A DNA stretch of 64,000 bases from Beroe forskalii (GCA_011033025.1 WFMF01000019.1:806001-870000); one strand, 5' to 3'. Numbered from the stretch's first letter, positions 23,701 through 34,652 are shown. Notes: a model not told the origin generated them from the sequence alone. Program-made: numbers and translations.

Positions 23701-26700
23701 CAATTGTAATTTGACCAATATAATATGTTTAACTCCGTTTAATTCCTTTAAATCCAGAGGAGATTTTGAAGTTATTGGTTCCTTTATTTTCTGCCCTGAA
23801 TTGGAAAACCAACACCGAAATTCATTCCAGAAACAGAAATTCAATTTGTTGAATCTGACAGGCTTAGAACTCTCCTTCAGTTCTGAAATTTCAAGAATTT
23901 GTCGCATGAGAGAATCGAATGACACTCTTTCTCAGTACTCACCACCGTTTCTACTGCATTTGAGCTCATTGCTGCGTTACTTAAGTCATCTGAACGTGCA
24001 TTTTATTAATTCATATTTTCATTTTCTTTCTAAGGTATTTTATGTAAGTCATTTTGAAAACGTATTTTATTATTTTTATCATTACATCTGTTCATCGTTT
24101 ACTATCCAATGACAGCAATCGAAGGATCGAAGTTTTCAAGCGACACAAGAGGCTGAACGACCACGATCTTAACAAATATGGTTTAGTTAGTGAGTCAATA
24201 ACGTCATCACCTCCTTGCGCATTATTTGAATATTTGACACATATTGAATATGACATAACTTTCTCACCAACCATTTGAAGAAAAATTACACTCATTATAT
24301 TACTGTGTTCCTGAGAATTATTCAATATATTCATTTCTCTTTCGTTGAGTAGGGGATTTGATGATGCCATCAATCTCTCATGATTTAGTGACTTGATGAC
24401 CTCATGATTCTCTCATGAAAGTTTGGTGACTTGTAAGTTGATGACGCCACACTCATTAATATACACAAAATATTCGTTATTCATCATAATATGCTGCTCC
24501 CTCATCACATAATGAGTTGATGACGTCACAACTCAGTATTTTACACAAAATATTCATTATTCATTATTCATCATATGCTGCTCCCTCATCACATAATGAG
24601 TTGATGACGTCATCACTAGATAATATACAATATATATTCATCATATGCTGCTCTTGAGCTCTCCACGAACACAGTAATTACTTTGGTGGCACACCTTCCC
24701 CGTATAATACACAGTCATGGTATACTGTACGCGTCTCTGAGCGCAGACTCTGACTTTTGACGGGATAATCACTACAGTGTTGCATTTTTCTTAAGATTTA
24801 ATTATTACTTGAATAGTTCAGTTACTTGAACTAATAGCTAAGACGCACAGATGAGTCATCTAAATTCAAATGAAGCTCCTCAAACACCTTGATAATACAC
24901 ATTGGTATACTGTACGTCTCTTATTATAGCGGGCAGACTCCCATGCCTTCTCACGTGATCTGATTTGTGTTGTAATTTTTGGAATCGTCGTCAAATAATT
25001 TTCTTTTGACGTGTTTTGTTTGATATTTTTCATTGACAGCTAATTTTCCATCAATTAATTCATAGCCACCTGCCGCAGAGATTGCTGATTGAGTTATTTT
25101 TATCTACAAACTACAGTACAGAATTGCTGAAGTCTGTTCACCAAGTCTTTATAGTTGACTATGACTGGCAACAGGAACATCCCAGCGGGAGGTCCCGTGC
25201 TAAGGTTTCCGTTTGGACCTCTTGTAGATCCATCCCCCGTTTAGTAGTAGTAGATCAGGAATTCTTTCCATTAGGGTATCTTTCTCACGAATTTGAAATG
25301 GATGAAAGAAACACTCTGTATCTTTGGACAATTCCATTATCCACATAATCATGAATCAATCAGTAACTTAAAGTCGCCATGATCTGCCTACGTTAGCATG
25401 TTCCGTGATCTACAGTAAGGACCATTTCGATGATCGGTTCATCAAGATTTGCAATAAATCTTCATGATTTGCAATTAAGAGTTACATCATTACGATGCTT
25501 TTAAGCGACAAATGGCGATGTTAATCCGTCTATTCTTCCCAAGTCCTGAGTCTGTACAGATAATACTTACTACTCACATCTGCCTCTTCTTATTACTCAC
25601 ACAGTATAATTTGTGCTCAGAATAAATAGGCGGTCGCAATGACGTCATTTACACTGTGCGCGCTGCCAAATATTGTTGTCAAATAACCGCCTATTTTACG
25701 ACCGCGGGGTCTACAGATAGTAATGCTGTAATGGATATAATAAATCTGTCGGATGTAATAACTGAAGCTTCCATGCAACCTGCCGGGATTCAACCCTTGC
25801 TGGAGAAAATACGCAGTTGAGAGTGACGTCATTATCATAGATTAACATGGTAAATTGACGACGCCATAACAGCGATTCCTCTCGTGAGTGGTAGAGTTGC
25901 AGGATTTATCCCTTATTAGCAGAGCGATTATCTGAATATATATCGGTAGTGTTATCGGAAGCAACAAACGCTCGAACTTTCAGTGAACAGTAGGTATGTA
26001 GTACTTTGGCATATTATATTATGTCGTATTGTAGGAGGTCATGAGCGTGCGTTTGATGTGTCAATTGATATTGTTTAGTGGGTTAATTTTGTGCCTCACT
26101 CATACTTCTTATAGTTATGACATAGTTTGAGTACCTCATTTTTTATGCCTCTATGATTTTTCAATCAATTTTACTGATTAAAACCTTCTAGCTTCGAGGG
26201 CATTTATATCTTTCATGAACATAATATGACTATGTAAGATGTATAATTTAGTAATAATTGGCCGTCTATTCTTTGTCAGATTTTTTTGTTTTTTTATTTA
26301 TTTTTTATTTATTTATTTATTTTTTCGTCAGATTTTCAATGAAAATCGTCGTGGGTTTGAGGAGTAAAATTTTCAAAGACACTTTCATTTTGAGCTTTCC
26401 ACTTCCGGGGAAAATCATTCTACGCATCCACTTATAAGGCTTGATCAACCAGAAATAATGAACAAAATATTAGATGAAGGTGGTTCGGAAGTTTCATGTC
26501 CATAATATCCCCGACGATGGAGAACATATATATGTAAGCAACTTGAGGTAACTCAGATTCTTTCCCCGTGGAATCTGCCACCAAAGCAAGGGCCCGATTT
26601 CCTCCGCTCAGCGCTCAGCGCATGTCAAAATGGTCCGATTACCTGAGCTACTGACACACATCTAACATGTCAAAATATTACCATGACTTTAATCCTCTTA

Positions 26701-29700
26701 AACTTTTAACAGTCATGGCAATCCGACATTCGATCTGGTTCTGTGATCATTCCCGCATTAAATATACTTAAATATATTTAATATTTTAGTCAGAAACATT
26801 TTGACCTTATTAAGAGCCCGGTACTCCGGTAGTTCAAACTTCAAAGAGAGGTACGGTCAAATTATTAATTACATGTAATATTTTTGGGATATTTTCTGTG
26901 TCACGCGCATCCCGCTCTCAGGATATTTTCTGTGAGTTTTCCGGTCACGCACATCCCAACCTAACATTTCCTATTTGACCCGTATACTTTGTGGGACGGA
27001 TATTTTCTGTTATGATGGAGCTTCAGTCACCCCAAATATAGGGGCGCACTCCACCACCAGGTTTTATTTTGTGATTTTTCCTGCCTTTTTAACTCGTATT
27101 TTGTCAACCGGGGAGGTTCAAGGCTAGTCCCATCCGGGGTCCAACTCCGTATATCCCCCTTCTTGTATTTGAACCGTATATTTTGAAGGTCGTTTACAGG
27201 TCCCAGTCATTGAGGAAGAAGTTGAGAGGTCCCATTCACTGAGGAAGTTAAGTGATGTTGCCTCAGCCACTCCTAATATAGGGACGCTTTGAATTTATAA
27301 ATTTACTAATTATTCAATGTCGGATACCAGCAGTGTTGCAGCTTACTGAGGAGGTTATTAATCAATATATATAGTCTTGCGATTTGTACGCTGTTTTGAC
27401 ATGGTAACTCCATTTCAATCAATGAGGAGCAATATATCAATGAATGTGTATCAGCCAATATGGTTTATTGGTTTAGTACTGTACAAGAAACAGGTAATAC
27501 AACACTTCTGCTTCACCATGCTAAAGCATGAAAATGTCGCAACTCTGAGTCGCGTTTTGATCGTAAGATGCTTGCATTAGTTTGAAATGACTGTCTGGGT
27601 CGTGCAGTGTTTTATTGTTTTGCAGCAAGGTGGCAAGGAACATTGTTGTTTTGACAGGCTGCCAAATTTAATGGTAAGGGAATTTGAAAATAGTATCTTT
27701 CTATCTAATCGAGGCGTGTCCATTGTTCAATGACGTTCTCCGTTCAACTTCGCGCCAGAGATAGATGGAATACCTAAGGGGTAGCATTTATCTGCATTTT
27801 TAATTTTCAGTCCATTTGATACTCTGCTAATCTAACTTATTGTTGAGTGCCATGTCAACAATATCAGAGGAACCAGAAACACAGAGCACGCTGGACGAAC
27901 GTGAGACATTTCTTACTTTCTTTACTTCATACTGGTGTCAACGAAACGATTTTGTTACGTCAAACTGGTGTCAGCGAAAACCCAAATTCAGAATGAGTGC
28001 CAAAAATAGATTCATTTGATTATTCCTCTTTGATTTAACCCCAAGATGTTTCAGGAACTAAGACCCCCACGATCAGTGTCGATGAGCCGGAAGCAGTGTG
28101 TCTGAGATGCGAATCTCCACACAAACAACACACAGGTAAACCACAATCACGATAATAAAATCCAACTGTTTTTAATATTCGATAACATAGTCACCCCACT
28201 GACATCTTCAAACGTGTTTTCTTTCGAATGAACAACGAAAATTCATAAAATATTTTTCACCCTAACTCAACACAGATTGCGACTCCCCCGAAGTGAAGCG
28301 ACGTAACCGAGGTCCAGGGAACCACCTTAGCTACGACGACAACTACATCCGTTACCAAGACAACGACAGTAGGGGAGTCCATGACAACGAGACACGGGGT
28401 TACCATGACAACGACGTGAGGAGTTGGTGTGGTAGTATATCGGATATCTCGCAGTGCAGTAGCAGACCTATCAGCTTGTGCGTCAAGTACAACGACTCAG
28501 AGGTAAGTTGGTAGTAAGTAACATGGTGAATTGAGTGTAGGAGCTTCAAATTGAGGCGTAAACCGAGATCAATATTCAATAATGAAGACAATTGAATGAT
28601 TATCGTAGGCTTATCTAGAAAATGGATGCTTCTCTGAGAAGGGTTCGAGTGAAAGTGATATCTAACATCTGCTCTCACAGGACAACTTGCTGGCAATAGA
28701 ATCGGACTTGGAAGAGTTGGAACAGGAATCAAACAGTGATACGTTGCAGCGACACTTCCACAATAGCAAACTCTCAGACTTACTCGACATTGAACAAGGT
28801 AAGTTATTACGGAAGTATGGAATAAAGTTCGTTTCACTGGATTGAGATATAAGTATTTTGCAGAGGCCACAATAATTCAAACTTCCAATTCAAACAATCT
28901 TTACTTTTATTAGTAAACCATAAAAAACCGAAGCTTAAAATTATCATTATTGAGTGGAATATCACCAGCTCCCCGAAAATATTTTTCAAATCTTCTGTTT
29001 TCAGAAGAGATCCGGCGTCGCAGGTCCATGTCAGCCCTACCCTCAACCCTCAACAAACAACACAACCACAACTTCGTTAAGGGGAACGAGAGTCCGGTTA
29101 AATCGCACGTTACGTAGAAAATACGTGAAAATACGCGATTCAACAACATGAAGTGACCAATTTGAACAATGATATAAAGAAGTAAGTCTCAGCCGAAAGA
29201 TGGTGGATGTATACCAACAGCAAATGTCGAAAATCGCAAATCATATGAACGTACAGGTTGCTCAGTTTGAGGAGAAGAAACGCTTACTTTTTCAGTTTTC
29301 TCGTGGTTTGTTTCAATAAAAAATCAGTATTCATCAATACAATAACGTGTCGGGAGCATCAAACAGAATTTATGGAGGAATAGGAAAATGTGAAAATCTT
29401 CATGGAAACAGAATTCCGTTATCAGAGATGCATTGGATGATAAAAGTAATACGCGAAATTACGAAGTTGTTGCGCCAGAAAACTAGGATTTTAATCCATT
29501 TGTTTCAGTTCCATAATTTATATTCTTGATGTGTCAAGTGTATCCAATTTTCAGTTGAAATCCAAAATGTTCGGGAATTTGTTTCAATTCATGACAATTT
29601 ATATTTATTTCGTGTTTAAAGATGTTAAATAAAACTAAACTGTGTGATAATTGCGTTTATCAAGTACTTAAACAGGTGTCGCGACACCTGGGAATGATTT

Positions 29701-32700
29701 TGAAATTTCCACACGATCACAAGTTAAACGTACGTGATTTTGAAGTTTAATCACGCACTCAAACGGTTCGCGACTAGGAAATTTCAGAATGATTCTCCTT
29801 TCTCGATGTTACGACGCCTGTGTTACCCATGAAATTCACCTGTAACTCAAGGAAGGGCACATTGAAGAATCTGTAGAGGTATTTGAGTCCGAATCCGTCT
29901 TTCATGGAGGCCTCCATGTAGTACACTGCAGCAGCATGTCGGGGCCTGAAAGTGACGGGTGAAAGTGACAGTAGACGAGTTGATGTGACAGCATCATCGT
30001 AGCGTGATATCGTTGCATGATCCGCCGTTTTTTCATGGGGGACACAGCCAAGGATTGGGAAGATAGATGATTTGGATTTGACGAAAAGATCAAAAACCTG
30101 TTCAGCTCTGCGATGAATGAATGCACTTCTTCACTTAGGACAGCCCGCTTTTCTTCTAAATCTCTGTGACCACCCTGGCAAGGTATTAAATTGAGAATTT
30201 CATGATTGAGAGATCACACATAGAAAAAGATATAACATAGTTTCTGAAACCGGCTACAGATTGTTGCTGTGAAGTGTCAGAATAATTTCCGTCTACGTCA
30301 GCAAATTAGTCAAATGTAGTAAAACTTACCATTATGATGACTGGAATATCTTCTGGCACTTTTCCCAGTTCCCGTTGCACGTATTCGTATGTCCTGTGGG
30401 AAGGAATCATTTCACCAACCTTCTCCATACTTCAATAAACTCTATTAAATTATGTATCCAATGCCTTGCTTTTAATATGTCCAAAATGAACCCTGAGACA
30501 TCCATTTTCAACGAGAAAACTAGGTCTTGAGATATATCCCTTAAACCCCACGCTAACGCATGCCTCCCTTATACTGTACAGTAGAAGCGTGTAGAGGTAT
30601 GAGTGGATTACATTGTGTATTGAGATTAATGATGTGAGTTCCTGACAAGAAGAAGATAATAATGCTGCTTATATTATAAAGGAGTAAAATGCTGTGTATA
30701 TTATAAAGGAGTATAATGCTGCATAATGCGGGTAATAATTTGTGTAATGAGACCACACACTACACCCAGCGAAGGGAATATAGGCGGTTATGTTCAACAA
30801 TTTGACAGTGCGCATTATGTAGATGACGTCATTGCGAGTGCCTATTTATTATGAGCACACGCTGCTGGGTATAATATTCTCTTTTATTTAATAAACCATA
30901 CATCATAAAGAAGGGTATATATTAGCATAACTTAATAACTTACATGTATTGACTAAAGTATACTTGTAATCTTTGAGTAGTTGGGTAAAATGTGTGGTGT
31001 ACGTGTAATTTCCTGAAAACTGAAAAGTGAGACTAAGTGGTGCAATGTTATTTATTGGTTCAAGCCAATCTCGGAATTCTTTACATCCGTCTCGACGCCT
31101 TGGGGCGACTTAACCCTGTAAATCACACTACTCTTGACATTACATAATGCGATTTGTTGAAAGCAATTAGAAGCTCTATATGGGATAATGGGCAGCACCT
31201 CGTCTACAGATCAGTGTGCTACGCCACTGCGTTCATTACTCGTAATTTGAGTGCTTTCATTACCAGTAATTTGAGTATGGATTCAAATGGTGTCAGGTTT
31301 GTGTCTTTTAATAGGTAAACCTGAGCACATAAATTCCTCAGCCCTACGGGTACATACTCGATATTAATAAGGAGTGCAGCATTACTTAATTGAGGCTTTG
31401 GCCTTCAGGCTTCACGAAGGGCACTTGGCAGTTCTTATGTTCAAATCGTTAAATAAGCACGGAACGGCGCCAATCTTCAATGAAGATCATTGAGTCGATT
31501 TGGTAAAATTTTGAAGGTTTAGTAAGTGAACTAAATTAACAATACATTCAAGTATTAGCATTTGTTAAGATTACAGTTAAAACCAATCTCATGAATAAAA
31601 GTTTGAAACAATCCTATCTGCAGGGTGCAACAGCGATTTAAATTCAGACATAATCACAGATTGCCATCGCTGTTCCTGGCGTTATAGAATAGACACCACT
31701 CAACAGTCGATCCTGATGCATGGTAATGGTATTGCGTGTGGTATTGATTTGGTAGGAAGCCGCGCCCATCTCATTTAGACGACGCGCGCAAAAGTTTCGT
31801 GCGCGTTATGCTAACATTGCGCGCAGCAAGAATCACCATACAGAAAATTTACAAAAACTAGCAATCAGATGGCCACAAACGCCTCTTAATTGCCAAAATT
31901 GCCAAAAACATCGCCTTTGTTCAATCCGTGAAATAAATTTGATGAAACAATTGAGGGCGACAAACTCAAGTACCTTTTGTCCCTATCACTGTAATTTATA
32001 GTTCCAAGTCGCCATTTTCATTTTGTCACATCAGCATTTTGTCTTTTGATAGCGCGCTTATAACTGAGGTTACTTGACAATTTAAATCAATATTGCTTGG
32101 CCTACAATCAACTTTTAATAGAATTAACCAGTATTTCGTGATATCAAGCAGCATGATAACACCAGACGTTCCTTTGTAAACGTCGATAAATTCAGCGTCC
32201 AACGTCGGCGCCTGAAAGAGTTGACGGCTTGAAATGATGGAAGTCGAATTAGTAATCTGAATGCGTGATATTGCAGTAAAAAACAACAACATTTTCAAAT
32301 CAAAGAAAACTTACAACATCCTCTGTGTCCATCTTAAGTCCGTCCCTCTTCTTGGTCTTTCCCTTGTCCACAATATCCCAAATCTCAACCTTAACGACAT
32401 CGTCAGTAGCTGGAAATTTGCTTATGGGGGTTCGTTGGCCCTACTTCATCACTTGTTACAAATTATACTTACTTCATTTGAACTTATAACTTTATAAGTT
32501 ACAAAAACCAGATTACGAAAGGGGGGGGGGGGATTTCCAGTCTCAAAATCTCAAATTCAAAGATGTCGGGATTCGCGCTCGTAACTAGCTTACTTGTTAC
32601 GAATTATTTTCTTGATTCATTTGAACTTATAACTTCATACAAAAACTAGAAAATGATATATAGGGGGGTGTTTGTAATCTCAAAAACTTTCAATTCAATA

Positions 32701-33883
32701 AAAGAAGCTTTCAGACAGTATAATGGGATGATACAAAACGTATCAAAAGCGCATTATTAATGGATCTAATATTTTAAGACTCCAAGCAGCATTTACTGCC
32801 TCGGAAAATCCGTTCTTAGTTCAATCTGAAACTTTAGGTTACATTGAAATCATTTGTCGTCATTTTTGTGCCTGAAATTGGTTATCATGGGGTGGGGGGT
32901 CTTAAAAGAATTTCATTGAACACTTAAGTATAAGAATAAGTGTTTTACACAGTGCTTTTTTGTTATGACATCGAATCATTAACTCAAACCCTGAGGTTTT
33001 CGTATGAACATTGAGAAACCACACACATTGTACAGTGTGGTTGGGTTAGTTTCTCATGAATCATATACACTTGACATAATCAACCCCAAACATGGCTTCA
33101 TATAACACGGAATCAATCAATGCTACAAAAGTAAATCATCACACTTTTGATAACGAGTACAAGTCGCACAAGAATAGTAGGGGTTGAGACATCATCATTT
33201 TTAAATTAAAATGATGACAACAGACCCCCCTATATTAATTCCTGTGCGACGTAAAAAAACTGATTGATTTTTGTCTCTCAAAATGAGAAATATATAGCAA
33301 CGCTCTCATACCGGCCCGTTCGAACATATTCCGAACTCCTTGGGTTCCTTGGGGGTGTGGGTGTAATCATTAAAATAACGTTTAAGTGTAAGAAAGTAAG
33401 ATGTTGAAGGAAGAGGGGGTAAATGGATAGGTACAGTATATTCAGTGCCACTGTTTTCATTTTTAACGCATTGGATGTAACCATTGGGTTTGTGTTTTGT
33501 GAGAGTTAGAAGTTTGAAAATTTTAAACTCTTCGATAACGAAGAGATCAAGTTACAAAACCTATGTTACAACAACTTGCCAAGTTTTATCAGGAGTTGTG
33601 AAAAGAATGAAAGAATTTAGAGTCGTTATAACACGGATTTGTGTAAACGCTTTCCAACTGAATCTCAGCAGAACAGAGCAAAAAAGTAAGAAAGATGTTC
33701 AGAATCTCAGTAGCATTTGATTTATGTATTGACACTGCACCCCTACTTCATGTTGTACTGTATTCCCTTAGAGAAGCGCTTCTGAAGGCTCGGACCCAGA
33801 GTGCTAACCCCGGGGGGCACCCCATTAGCCCCTCCTCCTCCGGGCACCCCTCCCGCCCCTGCACGAGACTGCTCTGCCCCCAT
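7722..33883 (-). CDS. RABL6: RAB-like protein 6 (RABL6/Parf orthologue), at least 20 exons over 26 kb
   Basis: A Rab-related GTPase-like protein with a long disordered tail. Exons read in order: 33883-33747 (MGAEQS start; LQKRFSKGIQYNM), 32409-32315 (VKVEIWDIVDKGK), 32211-32129 (LDAEFIDVYKG, MLLDITKYW), 30393-30330, 30174-30098 (GGHRDLEEKRA), 29945-29840 (DGFGLKYLYRFFNVPFLELQ), 16416-16369 (QTLLAQLRRNEEDLE), 14455-14400, 11773-11727, 11316-11254, 10962-10849, 10709-10568 (SIDNFVPEGNLDSNFL), about 10382-9972, 9722-9680, about 9419-9018, 8924-8829, 8685-8557, 8312-8129 (ERDELEEFFGSG), 7861-7722 (Lys-rich, GADEYEQF end). Each block matches human RABL6 in order as I recall it. No exon for the P-loop/switch I is visible between exon 1 and 32409. 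The 9419-9018 exon shows a frame break at a C6 run. Intron 7 (13.4 kb) contains a LINE and another gene. Confidence 0.9.
11932..12052. mobile_element. hAT-type MITE, 121 bp
   Basis: Ends are CAGTAACGTAGCTAGGG and CTCTGGCTACGTCACTG, imperfect inverted repeats of the CAGTGRCGTAGC kind typical of hAT elements. Flanking 8-bp sequences TTAGTACG and TTAGTACC agree at 7 of 8 positions, as a hAT target duplication should. It is non-coding and sits in a RABL6 intron. Confidence 0.85.
12723..12767 (+). repeat. TGACGTCA palindromic element
   Basis: GTGACATCATTATCAG about 20 bases before GAGTTGATGACGTCAC forms an imperfect inverted repeat matching the element at 23297-23366. A further copy, TGGCGTCATTATCATAG to TTGATGATGCCATTGTCAT, lies at 12892-12944, and a half copy, GATAATGACGTCACAAC, near 13267. 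Confidence 0.7.
12892..12944 (+). repeat. TGACGTCA palindromic element
   Basis: A second copy of the family in the same RABL6 intron, with GAGTGGCGTCATTATCATAG paired with GAATTGATGATGCCATTG. The central bases differ from the other copies. Confidence 0.65.
14618..14682 (+). repeat. Minisatellite, 16-bp unit x 4
   Basis: ATACCATCATTCAG and variants are repeated four times in tandem in a RABL6 intron. A poly-C run of about a dozen bases lies 200 bases further on, near 14900. Confidence 0.8.
15047..15217. mobile_element. Foldback MITE-like element with three internal hairpins
   Basis: The 22-bp ends (TACGGTAAATACACACTTGG at the left; its complement, with one mismatch, at the right) are inverted repeats. 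Further in, GTAATTACC faces GGTAATTT. The centre carries three consecutive small hairpins, each built on CACGAGCTTGCGAGTG and flanked by its own complementary pair (ATTCCAC/GTGGAAT, AATGCAC/GTGCATT, AATTGCAC/GTGCAATT). It is bounded by TA dinucleotides. It has no coding capacity and is intronic in RABL6. Confidence 0.8.
16168..16345 (+). repeat. Degenerate minisatellite, TAGTAATTCAACAGTTGGG
   Basis: About eight 18-20-base units with the core AGTAATTCAACAGTT run up to the RABL6 exon at 16369-16416. Units vary (AGTAATTACACACTT, AGTAATTCAACTGCT). Confidence 0.75.
16575..17475 (+). CDS. LINE ORF1 protein (Gly-Ser-rich head, coiled coil, RRM-like domain)
   Basis: The probable start is the ATG at 16587 (MVRNDETGRSS). 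Residues about 30-60 are PGSGGTGSG repeats, then a coiled coil includes a perfect heptad-like duplication (AGFQEENRAQ twice) and LREKVEVLEEQMVKLDQYSERR. The frame then shifts near 17030, and the conserved domain continues (FIAIHRNGNRMKANGRPPSV, TIKFIRFADKDILF, HCLSPGMIAIQNR) to the stop at 17475. ORF1 proteins of this kind coat LINE RNA. It is homologous to 2142-3012 but from another lineage. Confidence 0.85.
18437..21807 (+). CDS. LINE ORF2: APE-type endonuclease and reverse transcriptase, split by an ATGA overlap
   Basis: The first frame, 18437-19762 (441 residues), is the endonuclease: NINIRGID, VLTECHI, GGVIVYVKK, IIGGDFNI, LIDQIITN and SDHYATF are all present. The second, 19759-21807 (682 residues), is the reverse transcriptase: PIHKGGDISVKNYRPITVVS, GFRNKHSTNHA, VFLDVAKAFDTVNHR, GIPQGGVLAPILFILFMND, YADDTCL and YVKYLGVNFD. 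The stop TGA of the first and the ATG of the second overlap in AAAAAGATGAAAAAA. In relatives these domains are one protein and the linker here (ETRKR / KKYFANYF) reads smoothly across, so this is most likely one indel in an A-rich run. An unusually long insert (about residues 395-465 of the second frame) separates the YADD region from YVKYLG. Confidence 0.9.
22131..23290. other. RABL6 intron 7, no recognised content
   Basis: AT-rich sequence between the LINE 3' end and the palindrome cluster at 23.3 kb. A half copy of the palindrome end (ACCGCCTATTT) stands at about 22128. No splice-bounded exon or RNA gene was found. Confidence 0.4.
23297..23366. mobile_element. TAGGCGG/TGACGTCA palindromic MITE, copy B1
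   Basis: AATAGGCGGGTAAGATGACG at the left and GATGACGTCACACCGCCTATT-type sequence at the right make a near-complete 70-bp palindrome, with TGACGTCATTATCATAG facing GAGTTGATGACGTCA. It is non-coding, in RABL6 intron 7. Confidence 0.85.
23422..23494. mobile_element. TAGGCGG palindromic MITE, copy B2
   Basis: It begins AAATAGGCGGATTTGAGTCG and ends GACGCTTATTTCAAACGCCTATT, with CATGATAATGACG inside. The same termini and similar length as the copy 60 bases upstream, but a more diverged centre. Confidence 0.75.
24435..24655 (+). repeat. About 95-bp direct repeat, 2.5 copies, each with a TGACGTCA site
   Basis: Blocks containing GTTGATGACG(T/C)CAC, TACACAAAATATTCRTTATT, CATCATATGCTGCTCCCTC and ATCACATAATGA follow one another. 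Downstream, GGTATACTGTACG and a GCAGACTC block form a separate duplication (about 24717-24755 and 24905-24945). Confidence 0.75.
25624..25695 (-). mobile_element. TAGGCGG/TGACGTCA palindromic MITE, copy A1
   Basis: AAATAGGCGGTCGCAATGAC at one end and AAATAACCGCCTATTT at the other. The reverse complement aligns along its length with 30778-30848 (TTGACARYRC..., ATGACGTCATTGCGA), showing a distinct subfamily A. Another B-type copy lacking the TAGGCGG ends lies at 25827-25876. Confidence 0.85.
25827..25876 (+). repeat. TGACGTCA palindromic element
   Basis: GAGTGACGTCATTATCATAG is followed by GTAAATTGACGACGCCATAA, matching the core of the copies at 12892 and 23297. It is in RABL6 intron 7. The stretch from 25900 to 27850 has no further recognised feature apart from a poorly conserved pair of GGATATTTTCTGTG phrases near 26890 and 26925. 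Confidence 0.65.
27852..29117 (+). CDS. Unrecognised five-exon gene nested antisense in RABL6 intron 7 (195 residues)
   Basis: Exons 27852-27900, 28055-28135, 28276-28502, 28681-28798 and 29005-29117 all have GT-AG borders, sum to 588 bases and keep one frame from ATG to TAG, which strongly supports a real gene. The product is acidic and polar: MSTISEEPETQSTLDERTK start, a cysteine pair in AVCLRCESPH, a run of HDN-type repeats (YQDNDSRGVHDNETRGYHDN), an acidic stretch SDLEELEQESNSD, and a basic end with EEIRRRRSMSALPSTLN that looks like a basophilic-kinase target. No membrane segment or known domain is recognised. It is likely intracellular and disordered. I cannot name a function. Confidence 0.75.
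29673..29690. repeat. Perfect 18-bp palindrome
   Basis: CAGGTGTCGCGACACCTG is self-complementary. It lies in RABL6 intron 7, about 150 bases from exon 29945-29840. It contains two CAGGTG E-box-like hexamers, but use as a site is speculative. Confidence 0.7.
30778..30848 (+). mobile_element. TAGGCGG/TGACGTCA palindromic MITE, copy A2
   Basis: It begins ATATAGGCGGTTATGTTCAA and ends GATGACGTCATTGCGAGTGC then CTATTTA. It is the direct match of the reverse complement of 25624-25695. It lies in a RABL6 intron; the rest of that intron (30849-32128) shows no recognised feature. Confidence 0.8.
32410..33746. other. RABL6 intron(s) 1-2 where the P-loop exon would be expected
   Basis: I read this stretch on the minus strand for a GxxxxGK(S/T) block and a YIPTQEIQ-like switch I and found neither. 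A poly-G run (about 32521-32532) and AT-rich sequence occupy it. Exon 1 ends in phase 2 and the next recognised exon needs phase 1, so at least one exon is unaccounted for. Confidence 0.6.
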
Positions 33884-34652
33884 CTGATGAGTTAAATGTC
33901 TGAGTGTCGAGAGTTGCTGGTCATATAAGAGGTTCTGTTATTGAGGTTGCCAGTTCCTTATTACATAGTGGGCTAGATGGTAAAGGATGTTAATTGTAAC
34001 TTAGCTTATTGTTTGACTGAGAATTAAATCACAAATTTTCATTCATTTTGTATTTTCGTAGGAAAGTGAATAATGGAAGATTACTTTAAATTTAGTTTCA
34101 ATTTGTGTTAGACAGGATTGCTACAGAATATCGTAGATAATTGGATAAGTAGGTAGATTTACCATTTGGCAACTGTCCTCCGCTACTTTTCAAGGATAAT
34201 TCGCTTAGAAGTATGATATCTTCACAACCAGAAAATTTGAAACCATAAATCAGTAAATAACAAGATCACTAGATGAATGGCAAATAAGAGAATATGATTC
34301 ACAATGTATGATTACATGATTTAACTGAAATTACACCCAAAAGTTTATATTATTTTCATCCCATAATAAATAAAAAGACAGAGAAGTTAACTAAAAGGGT
34401 TAAAAGTTACATGAAGGATCCCATCCGAAGTAAAGTTTGAACATTTTGTAACAATACAACATGAAATTTTAAAACAGTTTATTTCTTTCTCTTTATTTTC
34501 TGATATAATGTTTTAACATGATAAAGTAATAAATAGCCAATAAAAAGGTAAAAATTAAAATGGTAAAATACAATGAAATAATTTAGATTAATAATGTCTT
34601 TTGTTCAGGACTCCCTTTAAGCAGAAGAATGCCCACAATTTCACCCTATCAT
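33884..34652. other. Intergenic: RABL6 upstream region and MRE11 3' flank
   Basis: About 770 AT-rich bases between the RABL6 start codon and the MRE11 stop, both on the minus strand. It should hold the MRE11 3' UTR and the RABL6 promoter; AATAAA-type signals on the minus strand occur near 34480-34500. No other feature is seen. Confidence 0.5.

Noticed and set aside
23942-23970. Possible first exon on the minus strand (ATG, MSSNAVETV, then GTGAGT donor)
   Set aside because: RABL6 already has a better N-terminal exon at 33883-33747 matching the family, and no other gene needs this exon.
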